DNA of 64,000 nt, from NCBI RefSeq assembly GCF_012272835.1, contig NZ_JAAWWK010000005.1:22125-86124 (forward strand). Direction: 5' to 3'. The notes beneath the pieces are model-generated. The model was not told the DNA's origin. It did not search any database and saw only the letters and a program-made list of their open reading frames with translations. Positions 27,881-36,656 of this stretch are shown piece by piece (the stretch's first letter is position 1; every line of letters begins with the position of its first letter). Source of the DNA: Spongiibacter thalassae (GTDB lineage Bacteria > Pseudomonadota > Gammaproteobacteria > Pseudomonadales > Spongiibacteraceae). A program made the position numbers and the translations under genes.

Positions 27881-28907
27881 GGGCGGGGCGAGTCCCAAGC
27901 CAAGACGGTTAAGCAAGCTTCAGTCGCCGGGCAAGCCCCCCCGCCGAGAGGTCGTTGGTGCGAAAAAACACCGCACCGGATTCCGCGACCGGCTGGACAG
28001 CTATCGCAGCCATCACCGTCAGGTCGCGGGGGAGAGCCTGCGGCGTTTGCTCAAGCGTCCCCTCGCCACGCTGATGACGACCCTGGTGATTGCCATTGCG
28101 ATGGTGTTACCGGCAGGTTTGTATATCGCGCTGAATAATGTGGATGAGCTGAGTCAGGGCTGGGACGGCGCGGCGCGGGTGTCGATGTTTCTCAAGTTCA
28201 GCGTTGACGACAGCGCGGCCGAGTCCCTGCGCAGTGAGTTGCTCAAGCGCGAGGATATCGCGGTGGCGGAATATATTTCGCCCTCGGCGGCACTGGCGGA
28301 GTTTCGCGAGCGCTCCGGTTTTGGCGAGGTGTTGGACCAGCTGAACAGCAACCCCTTGCCGGGGCTGATTATTCTGACTCCCCATGCCGAGCACAGTGGC
28401 ACCAAACAGCTGGATGCCCTGCGCGGTGAGTTGGCGGCAATGCCCCAGGCGGATATTGTCAAACTCGATATGGAGTGGTTGCAGCGGCTCAACACCATCA
28501 CTGAGATCAGCCGACGCTTGACCCTCGCGCTGGCGGTGATGCTGGCGGCAGGGGTGCTGCTCATCGTGGGCAATACCATCAAGCTGGCGATTGAAAACCG
28601 CCGGGCGGAAATTCTGGTGGTGAAGCTGGTTGGCGGCACCAATGCCTTTGTGCGTCGGCCCTTTCTGTATATGGGGTTTTGGTACGGGCTGATGGGGGGC
28701 GTGCTGGCGTGGTTGCTGCTTCAGGCCTGCCTGTTGTGGCTGCGTGGGCCAGTGTCGGAATTATCCGGTTTGTATCACAGCGATTTTCTGCTGATTGGTC
28801 TGGGTTTGGGCGAAAGCCTGTTGCTGTGGCTGGCCGCCGCCGGGCTGGGACTGCTGGGTGCGGTGCTGGTGGTCGGGCGGGAATTGCGCGCGATTGAACC
28901 CCGATAG
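27867..28907 (+). CDS. ftsX: Cell division membrane protein FtsX
   Basis: The 346-residue FtsX starts at ATG 27867, inside ftsE. A basic, proline-rich cytoplasmic tail (about 1-65) precedes TM1 (PLATLMTTLVIAIAMVLPAGLYIAL, about 69-93). A periplasmic loop of about 110 residues and three more helices follow (about 212-232, 262-290 and 307-340). The long basic tail is somewhat longer than in E. coli but usual in Pseudomonas relatives. It anchors FtsE at the septum. The gene usually following in gammaproteobacteria, rpoH, is missing here. Confidence 0.94.
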   Translation: MSGNKGGASPKPRRLSKLQSPGKPPRREVVGAKKHRTGFRDRLDSYRSHHRQVAGESLRRLLKRPLATLMTTLVIAIAMVLPAGLYIALNNVDELSQGWDGAARVSMFLKFSVDDSAAESLRSELLKREDIAVAEYISPSAALAEFRERSGFGEVLDQLNSNPLPGLIILTPHAEHSGTKQLDALRGELAAMPQADIVKLDMEWLQRLNTITEISRRLTLALAVMLAAGVLLIVGNTIKLAIENRRAEILVVKLVGGTNAFVRRPFLYMGFWYGLMGGVLAWLLLQACLLWLRGPVSELSGLYHSDFLLIGLGLGESLLLWLAAAGLGLLGAVLVVGRELRAIEPR

Positions 28908-28958
28908 GCGGTGTTGCGCCCGCTGTCAGAAGGGTGTATTTCCGCAATATGTTCAGGC

Positions 28959-28986
28959 AAAAAAAAGCGGAGCCGCGAGGGCTCCG
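28959..28986 (-). terminator. Rho-independent terminator for yceI/cytochrome b561
   Basis: Read on the minus strand, CGGAGCC and GGCTCCG form a 7-bp stem around CTCGC, followed by C and a run of eight T. It lies about 60 bp after the yceI stop. The plus strand lacks a T-run, so it serves the leftward genes rather than ftsX. Confidence 0.82.
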
Positions 28987-29046
28987 AATGAGGGTATTGA
29001 GATAGGTCGGTAATTAAGACCGGGGTGGGTAATGAAAAGTTCCCGC

Positions 29047-29628
29047 TTACATCATGTTTTGTGCAATGCCCTCAACGTCGAGGATCAACTGCACGGTGCG
29101 CGATGCCGGGCCAAGGTTGTAGTCGATGCCAAAATCTTTCAGGGCGAATTCCGTTGTGCCGTGGAAGCCCTGGCGGTAGCCTCCCCAGGGGTCCTTGCCG
29201 CCACCGATTTCAGTCACATCAATGGTGATTTCACGGCTTACTCCATGCAGTGTCAGCGTACCTTTTAACTCTGCCTTGCCATCGCCTTTGGGGGTAAAAC
29301 TGGTGCTTTTGAAGGTGGCCTTGGGGTATTTGTCCACTTCCAGAAAGTCCTTGCCGCGCAGGTGCTTGTCCCGCTCTGCGTGGGCGCTGTTGATACTGGC
29401 GGTGTTGATGGTGACCTCGACGCTGGAGGCTTCCGGTTTTTTCGGGTCGTAATTGAAACGGCCCTCGAACTCATCAAAGCGTCCATAGAGCCAGCTGTAA
29501 CCCAGATGTTTGATCTTGAACTGGATAAAGGCGTGGGCACCGGCGGTGTCAATTTTGTATTCAGTGGCGTGGGCGGTGGCGCCAAAGCCAAGCAGCAGGG
29601 CAAATCCAAGGGCAATCAAGCGATTCAT
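29047..29628 (-). CDS. YceI-family periplasmic protein
   Basis: The 193-residue preprotein has a signal peptide (about 1-21, ending AHA) and the YceI lipocalin-like barrel: YKIDTAGAHAFIQFKIKHLGYSWLYGRFDEFEG, SINSAHAERDKHLRGKDFLEVDKYPKATFKS and LTLHGVSREITIDV. Family members bind isoprenoid lipids such as polyprenyl-quinones. It overlaps the upstream cytochrome b561 gene by ATGA, an association repeated in many proteobacteria. The pair may serve periplasmic redox or stress defence, which is inference. Confidence 0.92.
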   Translation of the reverse strand: MNRLIALGFALLLGFGATAHATEYKIDTAGAHAFIQFKIKHLGYSWLYGRFDEFEGRFNYDPKKPEASSVEVTINTASINSAHAERDKHLRGKDFLEVDKYPKATFKSTSFTPKGDGKAELKGTLTLHGVSREITIDVTEIGGGKDPWGGYRQGFHGTTEFALKDFGIDYNLGPASRTVQLILDVEGIAQNMM

Positions 29629-30218
29629 CAGCGGTCTTCCTTTTGGGCAGAGGTTGGGGTTGCAGGGTTTGCGGCAATGCCGAGCATTTTTTTCAGGGTA
29701 TTGTCGCGGTCAAAAAAGTGGTGTTTCAGGGCGGCGAGGCTGTGTACGGCGACGATTGCCATCAGCAGCCAGGCGAGAATTTCGTGAACTTCCCCGGCGA
29801 TATCCTCCTGATTGCTCAGGCCGTGCAGGGTGGCGGGCACTGAGAACCAGTCAAAGACCTCAATCGACCGACCATCGGCGGTGGAAATCAGGTAGCCGGC
29901 GAGCATGATCGCAAACAGTAGGGCGTACAGCGCCAGGTGGGTGAGGTGGGCGGTGATCCGCTCCCAGGTCTTCAGGCTCGGAGCGTCGTCGGGACGGATA
30001 TTGCTGGCCCGCCACAGTACCCTCAGGACAAGCATCATCAGCAAAATAATGCCGACGCTTTTGTGGATAAAGGGCCCGTCGCGATACCAGGGGTCGTAGT
30101 AGGACAGGTCGCGCATCCACAAGCCCAGAGCAAACATGCCAATAACGGCAATGGCCATCGACCAATGCAGGGCGATGCTCAACCAGCCGTAGCGCTGAGG
30201 CGTATTTTTGAGCGGCAT
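29628..30218 (-). CDS. Cytochrome b561 family protein
   Basis: The 196-residue protein has four membrane segments (about 15-33, 48-68, 90-112 and 145-165). Histidines in LHWSMA, HKSVG, HGLSN and HEILAW/HSLAALKHH positions suit two b-type hemes. It resembles CybB, a superoxide:ubiquinone oxidoreductase in E. coli. Translation is coupled to yceI downstream by a 4-bp overlap. The electron partner is not visible from sequence. Confidence 0.9.
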   Translation of the reverse strand: MPLKNTPQRYGWLSIALHWSMAIAVIGMFALGLWMRDLSYYDPWYRDGPFIHKSVGIILLMMLVLRVLWRASNIRPDDAPSLKTWERITAHLTHLALYALLFAIMLAGYLISTADGRSIEVFDWFSVPATLHGLSNQEDIAGEVHEILAWLLMAIVAVHSLAALKHHFFDRDNTLKKMLGIAANPATPTSAQKEDR

Positions 30219-30320
30219 GGCTGGACTCCCTGTCGGTGTTGAATAAGCACCCAGTATAGATAATCCCAGCCGATTAAAAAGCGCATTAAGCTGTGCGATT
30301 CAATCGAATATTTCGATGGA

Positions 30321-31199
30321 TTAGCGGCGAGAGAGGAGATCAGCCAGACCTTCGACCTCCGCAATACTGCCCGTGGCGGGCACCAGCTGAAGTTCGTCGC
30401 AGCCCAGTTCCTCAATGGCAGCGATGCCGGCGAGAATGGCGTCGGGGTCGTGCATGGTCATGCCCCGGGCGACTTTCCGAGCCTCGTCTTCGCCGAAAAT
30501 TTTCAGGTAGTCGAACACATAATCCTGCAGGGCGGCGGCGCTGTTCTCGGCCAGCGAGTACCAGAATCCGCCCATGCGATAGGGTTTGCTGTCCCGCCCC
30601 GCATCAGCCCAGGCGCGGTCGGCGCTGGTGAAAAAATGATTAATCAGTGCCGGGTCACCGTCCATGGCAAAACCGTAGAGTCCGTCGGCCCATTTGGCAA
30701 CCCGGGAGATGCTTTTCGGTCCCATCGCGCCCACCATAATCGGCGGGCCGCCGACCTGCACCGGATTCGGGCCAATCTCGTCGAAGTCTTCAATCTGTTC
30801 GCCGCGCCACACCCGTTTCATCAGTGCGACCTGCTCGTCCATACGCTGAAAGCGCCCCCGCATGTCGGCTCCGAGGGCCTGATAGTCCTTTTCGCGCCCA
30901 CCGACACCCACGGTGAGGGTTACCCGCCCCTCGGAGAGAATATCCAGAGTGGCGATCTCCTTGGCGGCCTGTACTGCGCTGTGCATGGGCAGTACATAGA
31001 GCGCAGGAACAATACGCACCCGCTCGGTACGGGCGGCGGCAAAGGCGAGAATATTGCGCATTTCCAGACTGTAACCGGTAATGCGTTCGCCACAGGACAG
31101 GCTGTGGAAGGGCCCCTGATCGATGACCCGGCACCAGTCGGTGAAGGTACTGCGATTCAGGTCGCGCTTCATATAAGGCAGGCAAATACCGATTTTCAT
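30321..31199 (-). CDS. LLM-class flavin-dependent oxidoreductase
   Basis: The 292-residue protein has the luciferase-like TIM barrel: MKIGICLPYMKRD at the start, RILPALYVLP-like strand near 63-70, the cofactor loop ILSEGRVTLTVGVGGREKDYQALG near 87-111 and PPIMVGAMGPKSISRVAKWADG near 150-171. It likely uses FMN or F420; sequence alone does not decide. The substrate is unknown. It stands alone between cytochrome b561 and the RlpA-like gene. Confidence 0.85.
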   Translation of the reverse strand: MKIGICLPYMKRDLNRSTFTDWCRVIDQGPFHSLSCGERITGYSLEMRNILAFAAARTERVRIVPALYVLPMHSAVQAAKEIATLDILSEGRVTLTVGVGGREKDYQALGADMRGRFQRMDEQVALMKRVWRGEQIEDFDEIGPNPVQVGGPPIMVGAMGPKSISRVAKWADGLYGFAMDGDPALINHFFTSADRAWADAGRDSKPYRMGGFWYSLAENSAAALQDYVFDYLKIFGEDEARKVARGMTMHDPDAILAGIAAIEELGCDELQLVPATGSIAEVEGLADLLSRR

Positions 31200-31305
31200 T
31201 ATTGTTCCGTTTTTTCGGCGATAAGAAGGAGAGATTCTATGGCCTTACGCGGAATTTGGCCTCATCCGGACAAGGGAGGCCCACCAGTGCCGAGCTTGGT
31301 AACGG

Positions 31306-31695
31306 TCAGCGAAGCACCTCAATGTCGACATCTACGATACCCGCAGATAGATTGCCGATCTGGCTGAACGCTGACTTCGACAGGTCGATGATACGTCCTT
31401 TTACAAAGGGGCCGCGGTCGTTGATTTTGACCACGACACTTTTGCCATTGTCGGTGTTGGTCACCCGTACCCGCGAGCCAAAAGGCAGTCTTCGGTGGGC
31501 GCCAGTAGGGTGTTCGTGCTTGTAGGCCTCGCCGCTGGCGGTCTTTCTATTCTGGTATTTGTCGGCGTAATACGACGCCTTCCCCGTTTCGGTGAACCCC
31601 GCCCAGTTGCCGTTCTCAATCGTGGTTGTGCTGCTACAGGCGGCCAGCGCAAGCAGGGAGAGGGTGATGGCTAGCTGTCGAGCTCTGGTATTCAT
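31306..31695 (-). CDS. RlpA-like septal lipoprotein
   Basis: From ATG 31695 the protein has 129 residues. The lipobox LALAACSS places the lipidated cysteine near residue 19. The double-psi beta-barrel follows: GKASYYADKYQNRKTASGEAYKHEHPTGAHRRLPFGSRVRVTN and the KINDRGPFVKGRIIDLSKSAF block with the catalytic aspartate and histidine. RlpA cleaves naked glycan strands at the septum in Pseudomonas. This copy is short and has no SPOR domain, so it may be a minor paralogue. Confidence 0.87.
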   Translation of the reverse strand: MNTRARQLAITLSLLALAACSSTTTIENGNWAGFTETGKASYYADKYQNRKTASGEAYKHEHPTGAHRRLPFGSRVRVTNTDNGKSVVVKINDRGPFVKGRIIDLSKSAFSQIGNLSAGIVDVDIEVLR

Positions 31696-32000
31696 CTGCT
31701 TTTCTTCTGTCGGTTTAATTCGCGAAACATTATGCATTGCGCCGGGCCAGCTTATGACACCGAGCGCGCTGAAATATTCAACGACGTCGCCTCCTTCCTC
31801 TCACTTTGCCTGGCGTGTGTACGGAGCGGAAGGTGAGCAGGTGTCTTGTTGTCTATTATTTCTGATCGGCTATTGCCAAATAAATGCACTATAGTGTAAT
31901 AATACTCGTAAGTTTAATAATAATTGGCCGCCGTGAGTGGTGTGAGGGTGGAGATTTGTCTGAAAACAGTGATGTCGTACTTCCTGCGGTGCAGAGGGTG
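31696..32000. other. Divergent promoter region, rlpA-like / TonB receptor
   Basis: About 305 bp without a credible gene. A short palindrome CACTATAGTG (31887-31896) lies in an AT-rich stretch about 110 bp before the receptor start and could be a promoter or operator for it. An open frame extends from 31884 into the receptor but lacks a ribosome site or signal sequence. Confidence 0.5.
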
Positions 32001-34601
32001 ATGTACAAGCGTTGGCCCCCTCGGCGCCGAATGAGTCTAGGTTTGGGTGGTGGGTTTTGTTTGCTGGCAATGATTGCGGCAGAACCGGCGGCGGCTGCTT
32101 CAGCGCAAATAGAAGAAGTGCTGGTCACGGCGCGAAAGCGCAGTGAAAGCATGCAGACTATCCCCATCGCGGTGACCGCGATAAGTGCCGATGATCTGCG
32201 CGACCGGGGTATCGCCAACACCAGTGAGTTGACCAAGTCGGTCCCCAGTCTGGAAATCCGCAAAGGGCAGGCCAACCAGATTTACATTCGTGGTATTGGT
32301 GAACGCACCGGGTTTACCCGTGTAGATCCCACGGTGGGTGTGTATATCGATGACCTGTTTTTACCCCGCTCTGACGGACAGCTGTTGGATACCGTGGACA
32401 TCAGCAGTATTCAGGTTTTACGAGGACCTCAGGGTACGCTGTTTGGCAAAAACACCACCGGCGGTGCGATGGTGGTGAGCCTGTTGAAGCCCGATGACAG
32501 CGACGATGCCTACATTGAAGTCGGCGTGGGTAATTACTCGCAGCGTCGTTTGAAGGCAGGGGCAAATGTGCCGATCAACGACCACTTCTTCAGCCGTGTG
32601 GCGATCAATATCACCAAGGACGATGGCTATATCGAAAACATCGGGCAGGGTGGCGCTGGCAGCCCCAGCAATGACCGCCAGTCCCTGTTGGTTCAGACCC
32701 GTTGGGAGCCCAGCGCCGAGTTCAGCCTGGACACCCAGGGCTTTCTCGGCAAAGTGCGGGAAAATATCAGCGGCATTAACTGTACGGTGCCCAACAAGGA
32801 TGCGCTCTACTACCAGGGCCTGTGGTTAGCTCACCCCGGAGATACTGACCCGTCCAATCCTCGTGCCTTTCAGGAGAATTGCGATGCCAACTCGCGGGCG
32901 CGCCTTGGCGATTTAAAATCCAACCAGGGATCGAACCCCCGTTTGGGCAGGGATCTGGATACCCTGCTATTGGCCGCCACCGCTGAATGGCAAATGAGCG
33001 AGACACTCAGTGTTAAGGCGGTTATTGGATTGAGGGGGGAGAAAGAGGGGCCGATACAAGCCAGTGATCCCGACGGTGGACCGGCACTGTGGAGCAGCTA
33101 CATCAATACCGACGATAGCGACCGTCGCTCCTATAGTCTGGAGTTTCAGGTAAACGGCTCCGCGATGGAGGAGCGCCTGCGCTATACCGCGGGTGTTTTT
33201 TTGATGCGTGAAACCAATACTGAAAACTTCTCGGTGTCGAATACCTTCCGCGGCCTCGATAGTCCGACCCTCGCTGAGATAGCTGCGGGGGAGGAGCCAA
33301 GCCAGCCCGCCCCCGGCGGATCGATTCCCCTTGTCGGTTTTATCGGCGCGCCCTTGGTGTCATCGGATTTTGAACTGGCGAATACGACGGGGGCAATGTT
33401 CGCCCAGGCATCCTTCGATATCAGCGACAATATCGAGCTCACCCTGGGCTACCGGGTTACCGCTGAAACCCGCCGTGCCGAACTGGGAACGATCGAAGCC
33501 GATATGGCCGCGATTGGCCAGCGTGTGACTGGCAGTGGCTTGTTCACCGCGCCGAACAATGTCGGCGTGTTTGGCCCCGGAGCCGCCGATTTTTACGCCT
33601 ATCTTGGGCCGTTGCGCTGGCTTGACGATCCGGTGGGTTTGGCGGCGTCCTTATTCCCCGACGCCAATGGCGACGCGCTATTGGACTATCCTCTTGACCC
33701 CGCTTCCCAGCGCAGTGAAATGCGCGAAGAAACCTTCAGCCAAAGCACGCCGATGATGTCCCTGTCCTATAGTTTGCCCGAGGCGTGGCTGAACAGCACT
33801 GTGCTGGGTAATGCGATGTTGTATGCCACCTGGAGCCGGGGGTTTAAATCCGGGTTTTTCGAGCCTCGCGGTATCGATGGCTTGCAGCGGATCGAGCCGG
33901 AGGTGGTGACCAACCACGAAGTGGGTTTCAAAATTGATGCCTTTGAACGCAGCCTGCGCTTGAACGGTGCGGTGTACGCCATGGACTTTGAGCAGCAACA
34001 GTTGATTGCTGTGGGTGCCGATTCCGGCCAAAACGTTGTTGTGGTGTTTGGTAATGCCGGCCAGTCGGAAATTCACGGCGGCGAGCTGGAATTACTGTGG
34101 CTACCCAGTATAGCGCTGCAAATCAATGCCAGTTTGAGCCTGAATAATTACCGTTATACCGAATTCAATGAGCTGGATTTAATGGCGGCAGTGCTGGGGC
34201 GGCAGGAGACCGTCGATCGCACCAATGAAACCTTTCCCGTATCGCCGGATAAATCTGCGGCATTGGGGCTGCAATATATCTGGTCCGGTGACTATGGCCT
34301 GATCAGTGCTCGGGCTGACCTCAGCTATAAAAGCAAGGTGTTCTACGGCTTTGACCCCGGCTCATATGCGGCCTTTCAACGTGATCCCGCATCAGCGGGG
34401 CAGCCCGCCTATCAGCTGTTGGATGGCCGGGTGAGCTGGCAGCATCCGGAGGGAGACAGAACCGTGTCGTTGTGGATGAAAAACGTAACGGATGAGCGCT
34501 ACCGCATTGGTGTTGTCGCGGTGGCGGATTCCTCCGGGGTGTTCAATGAAACCTGGGGCGAGCCCAGAATGTTAGGTATCGACTTTCACCAGCAGTTTTA
34601 A
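32001..34601 (+). CDS. TonB-dependent outer-membrane receptor
   Basis: The chosen start ATG 32001 gives 866 residues with MYKRWPPRRRMSLGLGGGFC and a signal peptide ending near AAAASA; ATG 32031 is an alternative. A TonB box (IEEVLVTARKR) is followed by the plug domain (SMQTIPIAVTAISADDLRDRG ... VLRGPQGTLFGKNTTGGAM). The barrel occupies about 250-866 and ends in the terminal F (GIDFHQQF). This subtype is common in marine and sterol- or terpene-degrading gammaproteobacteria. The following SDR, 22 bp downstream, may act on the imported compound. The ligand is unknown. Confidence 0.92.
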   Translation: MYKRWPPRRRMSLGLGGGFCLLAMIAAEPAAAASAQIEEVLVTARKRSESMQTIPIAVTAISADDLRDRGIANTSELTKSVPSLEIRKGQANQIYIRGIGERTGFTRVDPTVGVYIDDLFLPRSDGQLLDTVDISSIQVLRGPQGTLFGKNTTGGAMVVSLLKPDDSDDAYIEVGVGNYSQRRLKAGANVPINDHFFSRVAINITKDDGYIENIGQGGAGSPSNDRQSLLVQTRWEPSAEFSLDTQGFLGKVRENISGINCTVPNKDALYYQGLWLAHPGDTDPSNPRAFQENCDANSRARLGDLKSNQGSNPRLGRDLDTLLLAATAEWQMSETLSVKAVIGLRGEKEGPIQASDPDGGPALWSSYINTDDSDRRSYSLEFQVNGSAMEERLRYTAGVFLMRETNTENFSVSNTFRGLDSPTLAEIAAGEEPSQPAPGGSIPLVGFIGAPLVSSDFELANTTGAMFAQASFDISDNIELTLGYRVTAETRRAELGTIEADMAAIGQRVTGSGLFTAPNNVGVFGPGAADFYAYLGPLRWLDDPVGLAASLFPDANGDALLDYPLDPASQRSEMREETFSQSTPMMSLSYSLPEAWLNSTVLGNAMLYATWSRGFKSGFFEPRGIDGLQRIEPEVVTNHEVGFKIDAFERSLRLNGAVYAMDFEQQQLIAVGADSGQNVVVVFGNAGQSEIHGGELELLWLPSIALQINASLSLNNYRYTEFNELDLMAAVLGRQETVDRTNETFPVSPDKSAALGLQYIWSGDYGLISARADLSYKSKVFYGFDPGSYAAFQRDPASAGQPAYQLLDGRVSWQHPEGDRTVSLWMKNVTDERYRIGVVAVADSSGVFNETWGEPRMLGIDFHQQF

Positions 34602-34623
34602 ACAACATAATAAGGATCAGGCG

Positions 34624-35502
34624 ATGCAAAATTTCAGCAATAAAGTTGTAGTGGTTACCGGTGCTGCCAGCGGTATTGGCAAGGCGTTGGCCAGGGCGTT
34701 TTTAGCCGAGGGTGCCAAGGTCGTCATGTCAGATGTGGAACAGGGGGCGCTGGATGCCACCGCATCGGAGTTAGCCGCAGGGGGCGGCGAAGTGCTGGCG
34801 GTGGTCTGCGACGTGTCCAAGGCAGAGTCTGTCGAGGCTTTGGCCAGCAAGGTTTACGAACACTTTGGCGCCTGTCATGTGCTGTGCAATAACGCGGGGG
34901 TGAGTGTGCCCAATGCCAATGTGTGGGACACCACGCCTAACGACTGGCAATGGGTGTTGGGGGTGAATCTCCGCGGCATTGCCCACGGTGTGCAGGCCTT
35001 TGTGCCGCGTATGCTGGCCGGGGGTGAGGAGGGTGTGATTATGAATACCTCCTCCGGCGATGGTGGTATTTCACCGCTTGCGGATCAGTCGGTCTATGCC
35101 TCAAGCAAAGCGGGTGTGTCGATTATGACCGAGTGCCTGAACGCCCAGCTCGTTGGTCAGAACAGCGCTTTGCGCGCGTGTATTTTTTATCCCTCCGGTG
35201 GCATTTTACCAACCGGAATCTGGACGACGCGGCGTAACCGCCCTGCAGAACTGGCCCGTGAAAAACCGCCGGCGGAGGGGGCGGAAATGACCTTCGACGA
35301 ATTTATGAGTGGCATGAAGGAGATCGGTGTGGACTTGCCAGTGCAGGATCTGGATGAACTGGCACAGTTCGCTCTGGCGGGTCTGAAACAACGCGACTTC
35401 GTGATTATGATTGGCCGTGAAAGTATGGAAGAAACTCTGGTCGCGAGGGCGCGGAAGCTGGCGCGGGGTGAGTGCCCGATTGAGCATGGCTTGCACGGCT
35501 AA
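34624..35502 (+). CDS. Short-chain dehydrogenase/reductase (SDR)
   Basis: The 292-residue SDR has VVVTGAASGIGKALARAFLAEGAKVVMSD at about 8-36, where the aspartate after beta-2 suggests NAD preference. CNNAGVSVPN follows near 89-98, then NTSSGDGG and the catalytic YASSKAGV. A C-terminal extension of about 60 residues (EMTFDEFMSGMKEIGVDLPVQDLDELAQF) is more than the core needs. It lies 22 bp after the TonB receptor, with AAGGA before its ATG, and is probably co-transcribed. The substrate is not evident. Confidence 0.88.
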   Translation: MQNFSNKVVVVTGAASGIGKALARAFLAEGAKVVMSDVEQGALDATASELAAGGGEVLAVVCDVSKAESVEALASKVYEHFGACHVLCNNAGVSVPNANVWDTTPNDWQWVLGVNLRGIAHGVQAFVPRMLAGGEEGVIMNTSSGDGGISPLADQSVYASSKAGVSIMTECLNAQLVGQNSALRACIFYPSGGILPTGIWTTRRNRPAELAREKPPAEGAEMTFDEFMSGMKEIGVDLPVQDLDELAQFALAGLKQRDFVIMIGRESMEETLVARARKLARGECPIEHGLHG

Positions 35503-35561
35503 ACTCAAAAGCGTTTTCAGGGAAAGTTGGTGAGTAGTGTTTGGCTGTGTGCGGGAACTGC

Positions 35562-35590
35562 AAAAAGTGAGAGCGATGTTTCGCTCTCAC
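35562..35590 (-). terminator. Rho-independent terminator after metF
   Basis: GTGAGAGCG and CGCTCTCAC form a perfect 9-bp stem around a 6-base loop. On the minus strand five T follow. It lies 29 bp after the metF stop and closes the SAM-cycle cluster. It may also slow rightward transcripts from the SDR gene. Confidence 0.9.
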
Positions 35591-35619
35591 TTACAACACC
35601 GGGATTTATGGCGGGAAGG

Positions 35620-36450
35620 TTAGTCCTCGGCCTTTAATTCCTGCAGCATGGTTTTCACCGGCTCCACCTGATTCATTGTGTAGAAATGAATTCCGGGGGC
35701 GCCGCCTTCCATTAGAATCTGGCACATCTCGGTGACAAATTCGTTGCCGAACTTGCTGACGCTCTCCTGATCGTCGCCGTAACCTTCGAGTTTTCGGGTC
35801 AGCCAGCGGGGGATTTCCGCGCCACAGTTCCGTGAAAAACGGGCCAGATTCGTGAAGTTCAGTATTGGCATAATGCCGGGGTAGATCGGCTTATCTATGC
35901 CCGCCTTCTCGCAGTCTTCCAGAAAGTAGAAGTAGGCATCGGCGTTAAAGAAATACTGGGTGATGGCGCTGTTGGCACCGGCATCCAGCTTGGCTTTCAG
36001 GTAGCTGATGTCCTTGTCGTAGCTTTTGGCGTCGGGGTGAATTTCCGGGTAGGCCGCCACCTCAATCTCGAAGTGATCGCCGGTATGCTTGCGGATAAAC
36101 TCCACCAGCTCACGGGCATATACCAGCCGCGTCGCACCCATGCCCGAGGGAATATCCCCGCGCAGGGCGACAAGGCGTTTTACCCCGGCGTCCTTGTACT
36201 GCTGGATCAACTCCAGCACATCGGCTTCCTCGTCACCGCCAAAGGACAGGTGAGGGGCCACGTCGATTCCCGCCGCGCGGGTTTCCAGTACGATTCCGCG
36301 AGTGTTGTCCCGAGTTGAACCGCCAGCACCGTAGGTAACGGAAAAAAAGCTGGGGTCGAGGGTGTTCAACTCCGCCCGGGTTTGTTTCAGTTTTTCCCGC
36401 CCGGCTTCGGTCTTGGGGGGGAAAAATTCAAAACTGTAGCGTTTGTTCAT
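35620..36450 (-). CDS. metF: 5,10-methylenetetrahydrofolate reductase
   Basis: From ATG 36450 (MNKRYSFEFFPPKTEAGREKL) the protein has 276 residues, after AGGAAGA. A longer frame back to 36546 runs through repeat sequence and is rejected. The FAD-binding TIM barrel shows the catalytic glutamate in SFEFFPPKT, SVTYGAGGST and LRGDIP. It makes 5-methyl-THF for methionine synthase. It is the last gene of the SAM-cycle cluster and its leader carries one of the two heptamer repeat pairs. Confidence 0.95.
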   Translation of the reverse strand: MNKRYSFEFFPPKTEAGREKLKQTRAELNTLDPSFFSVTYGAGGSTRDNTRGIVLETRAAGIDVAPHLSFGGDEEADVLELIQQYKDAGVKRLVALRGDIPSGMGATRLVYARELVEFIRKHTGDHFEIEVAAYPEIHPDAKSYDKDISYLKAKLDAGANSAITQYFFNADAYFYFLEDCEKAGIDKPIYPGIMPILNFTNLARFSRNCGAEIPRWLTRKLEGYGDDQESVSKFGNEFVTEMCQILMEGGAPGIHFYTMNQVEPVKTMLQELKAED

Positions 36451-36468
36451 TGGATCTTCCTGTTTAGG

Positions 36469-36503
36469 GCAAGACGCTAAATGCGAGACGCAAGACGTAA
36501 AAT
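36469..36503. repeat. Five degenerate heptamers (GCRAGAC type), left pair
   Basis: The run reads GCAAGAC, GCTAAAT, GCGAGAC, GCAAGAC, GTAAAAT in exact 7-bp register. It is the opposite orientation to the GTCTAGC array that begins 44 bp away at 36548. It sits 19 bp upstream of the metF start. In the metF leader RNA it could pair with the array with about one mismatch per heptamer. Confidence 0.8.
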
Positions 36504-36547
36504 CATCCCGGTGCTGCTTGACACAATCCAAGCCCCACCAAAACACT

Positions 36548-36645
36548 GTCTAGCGTCTAGCGTCTAGCGTCTAGCGTCTAGCGTCTAGCGTCTAGCGTCT
36601 AGCGTCTAGCGTCTAGCGTCTAGCGTCTAGCGTCTAGCGTCTAGC
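36548..36645. repeat. Heptamer tandem array (GTCTAGC)14
   Basis: Fourteen perfect copies of GTCTAGC occupy 98 bp between ahcY and metF. A fifteenth degenerate copy GTCCCGC ends near the ahcY stop codon. The reading GCTAGAC on the other strand is the transcript sense. Perfect copy identity suggests recent expansion or active homogenisation. A second array of the same unit lies at 38511. Confidence 0.98.
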
Positions 36646-36656
36646 GTCCCGCCGCC

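Noticed and set aside
35620-36546. metF starting at 36546 (308 residues)
   Set aside because: The extra N terminus runs through repeat sequence and resembles no MetF; ATG 36450 has a good ribosome site.
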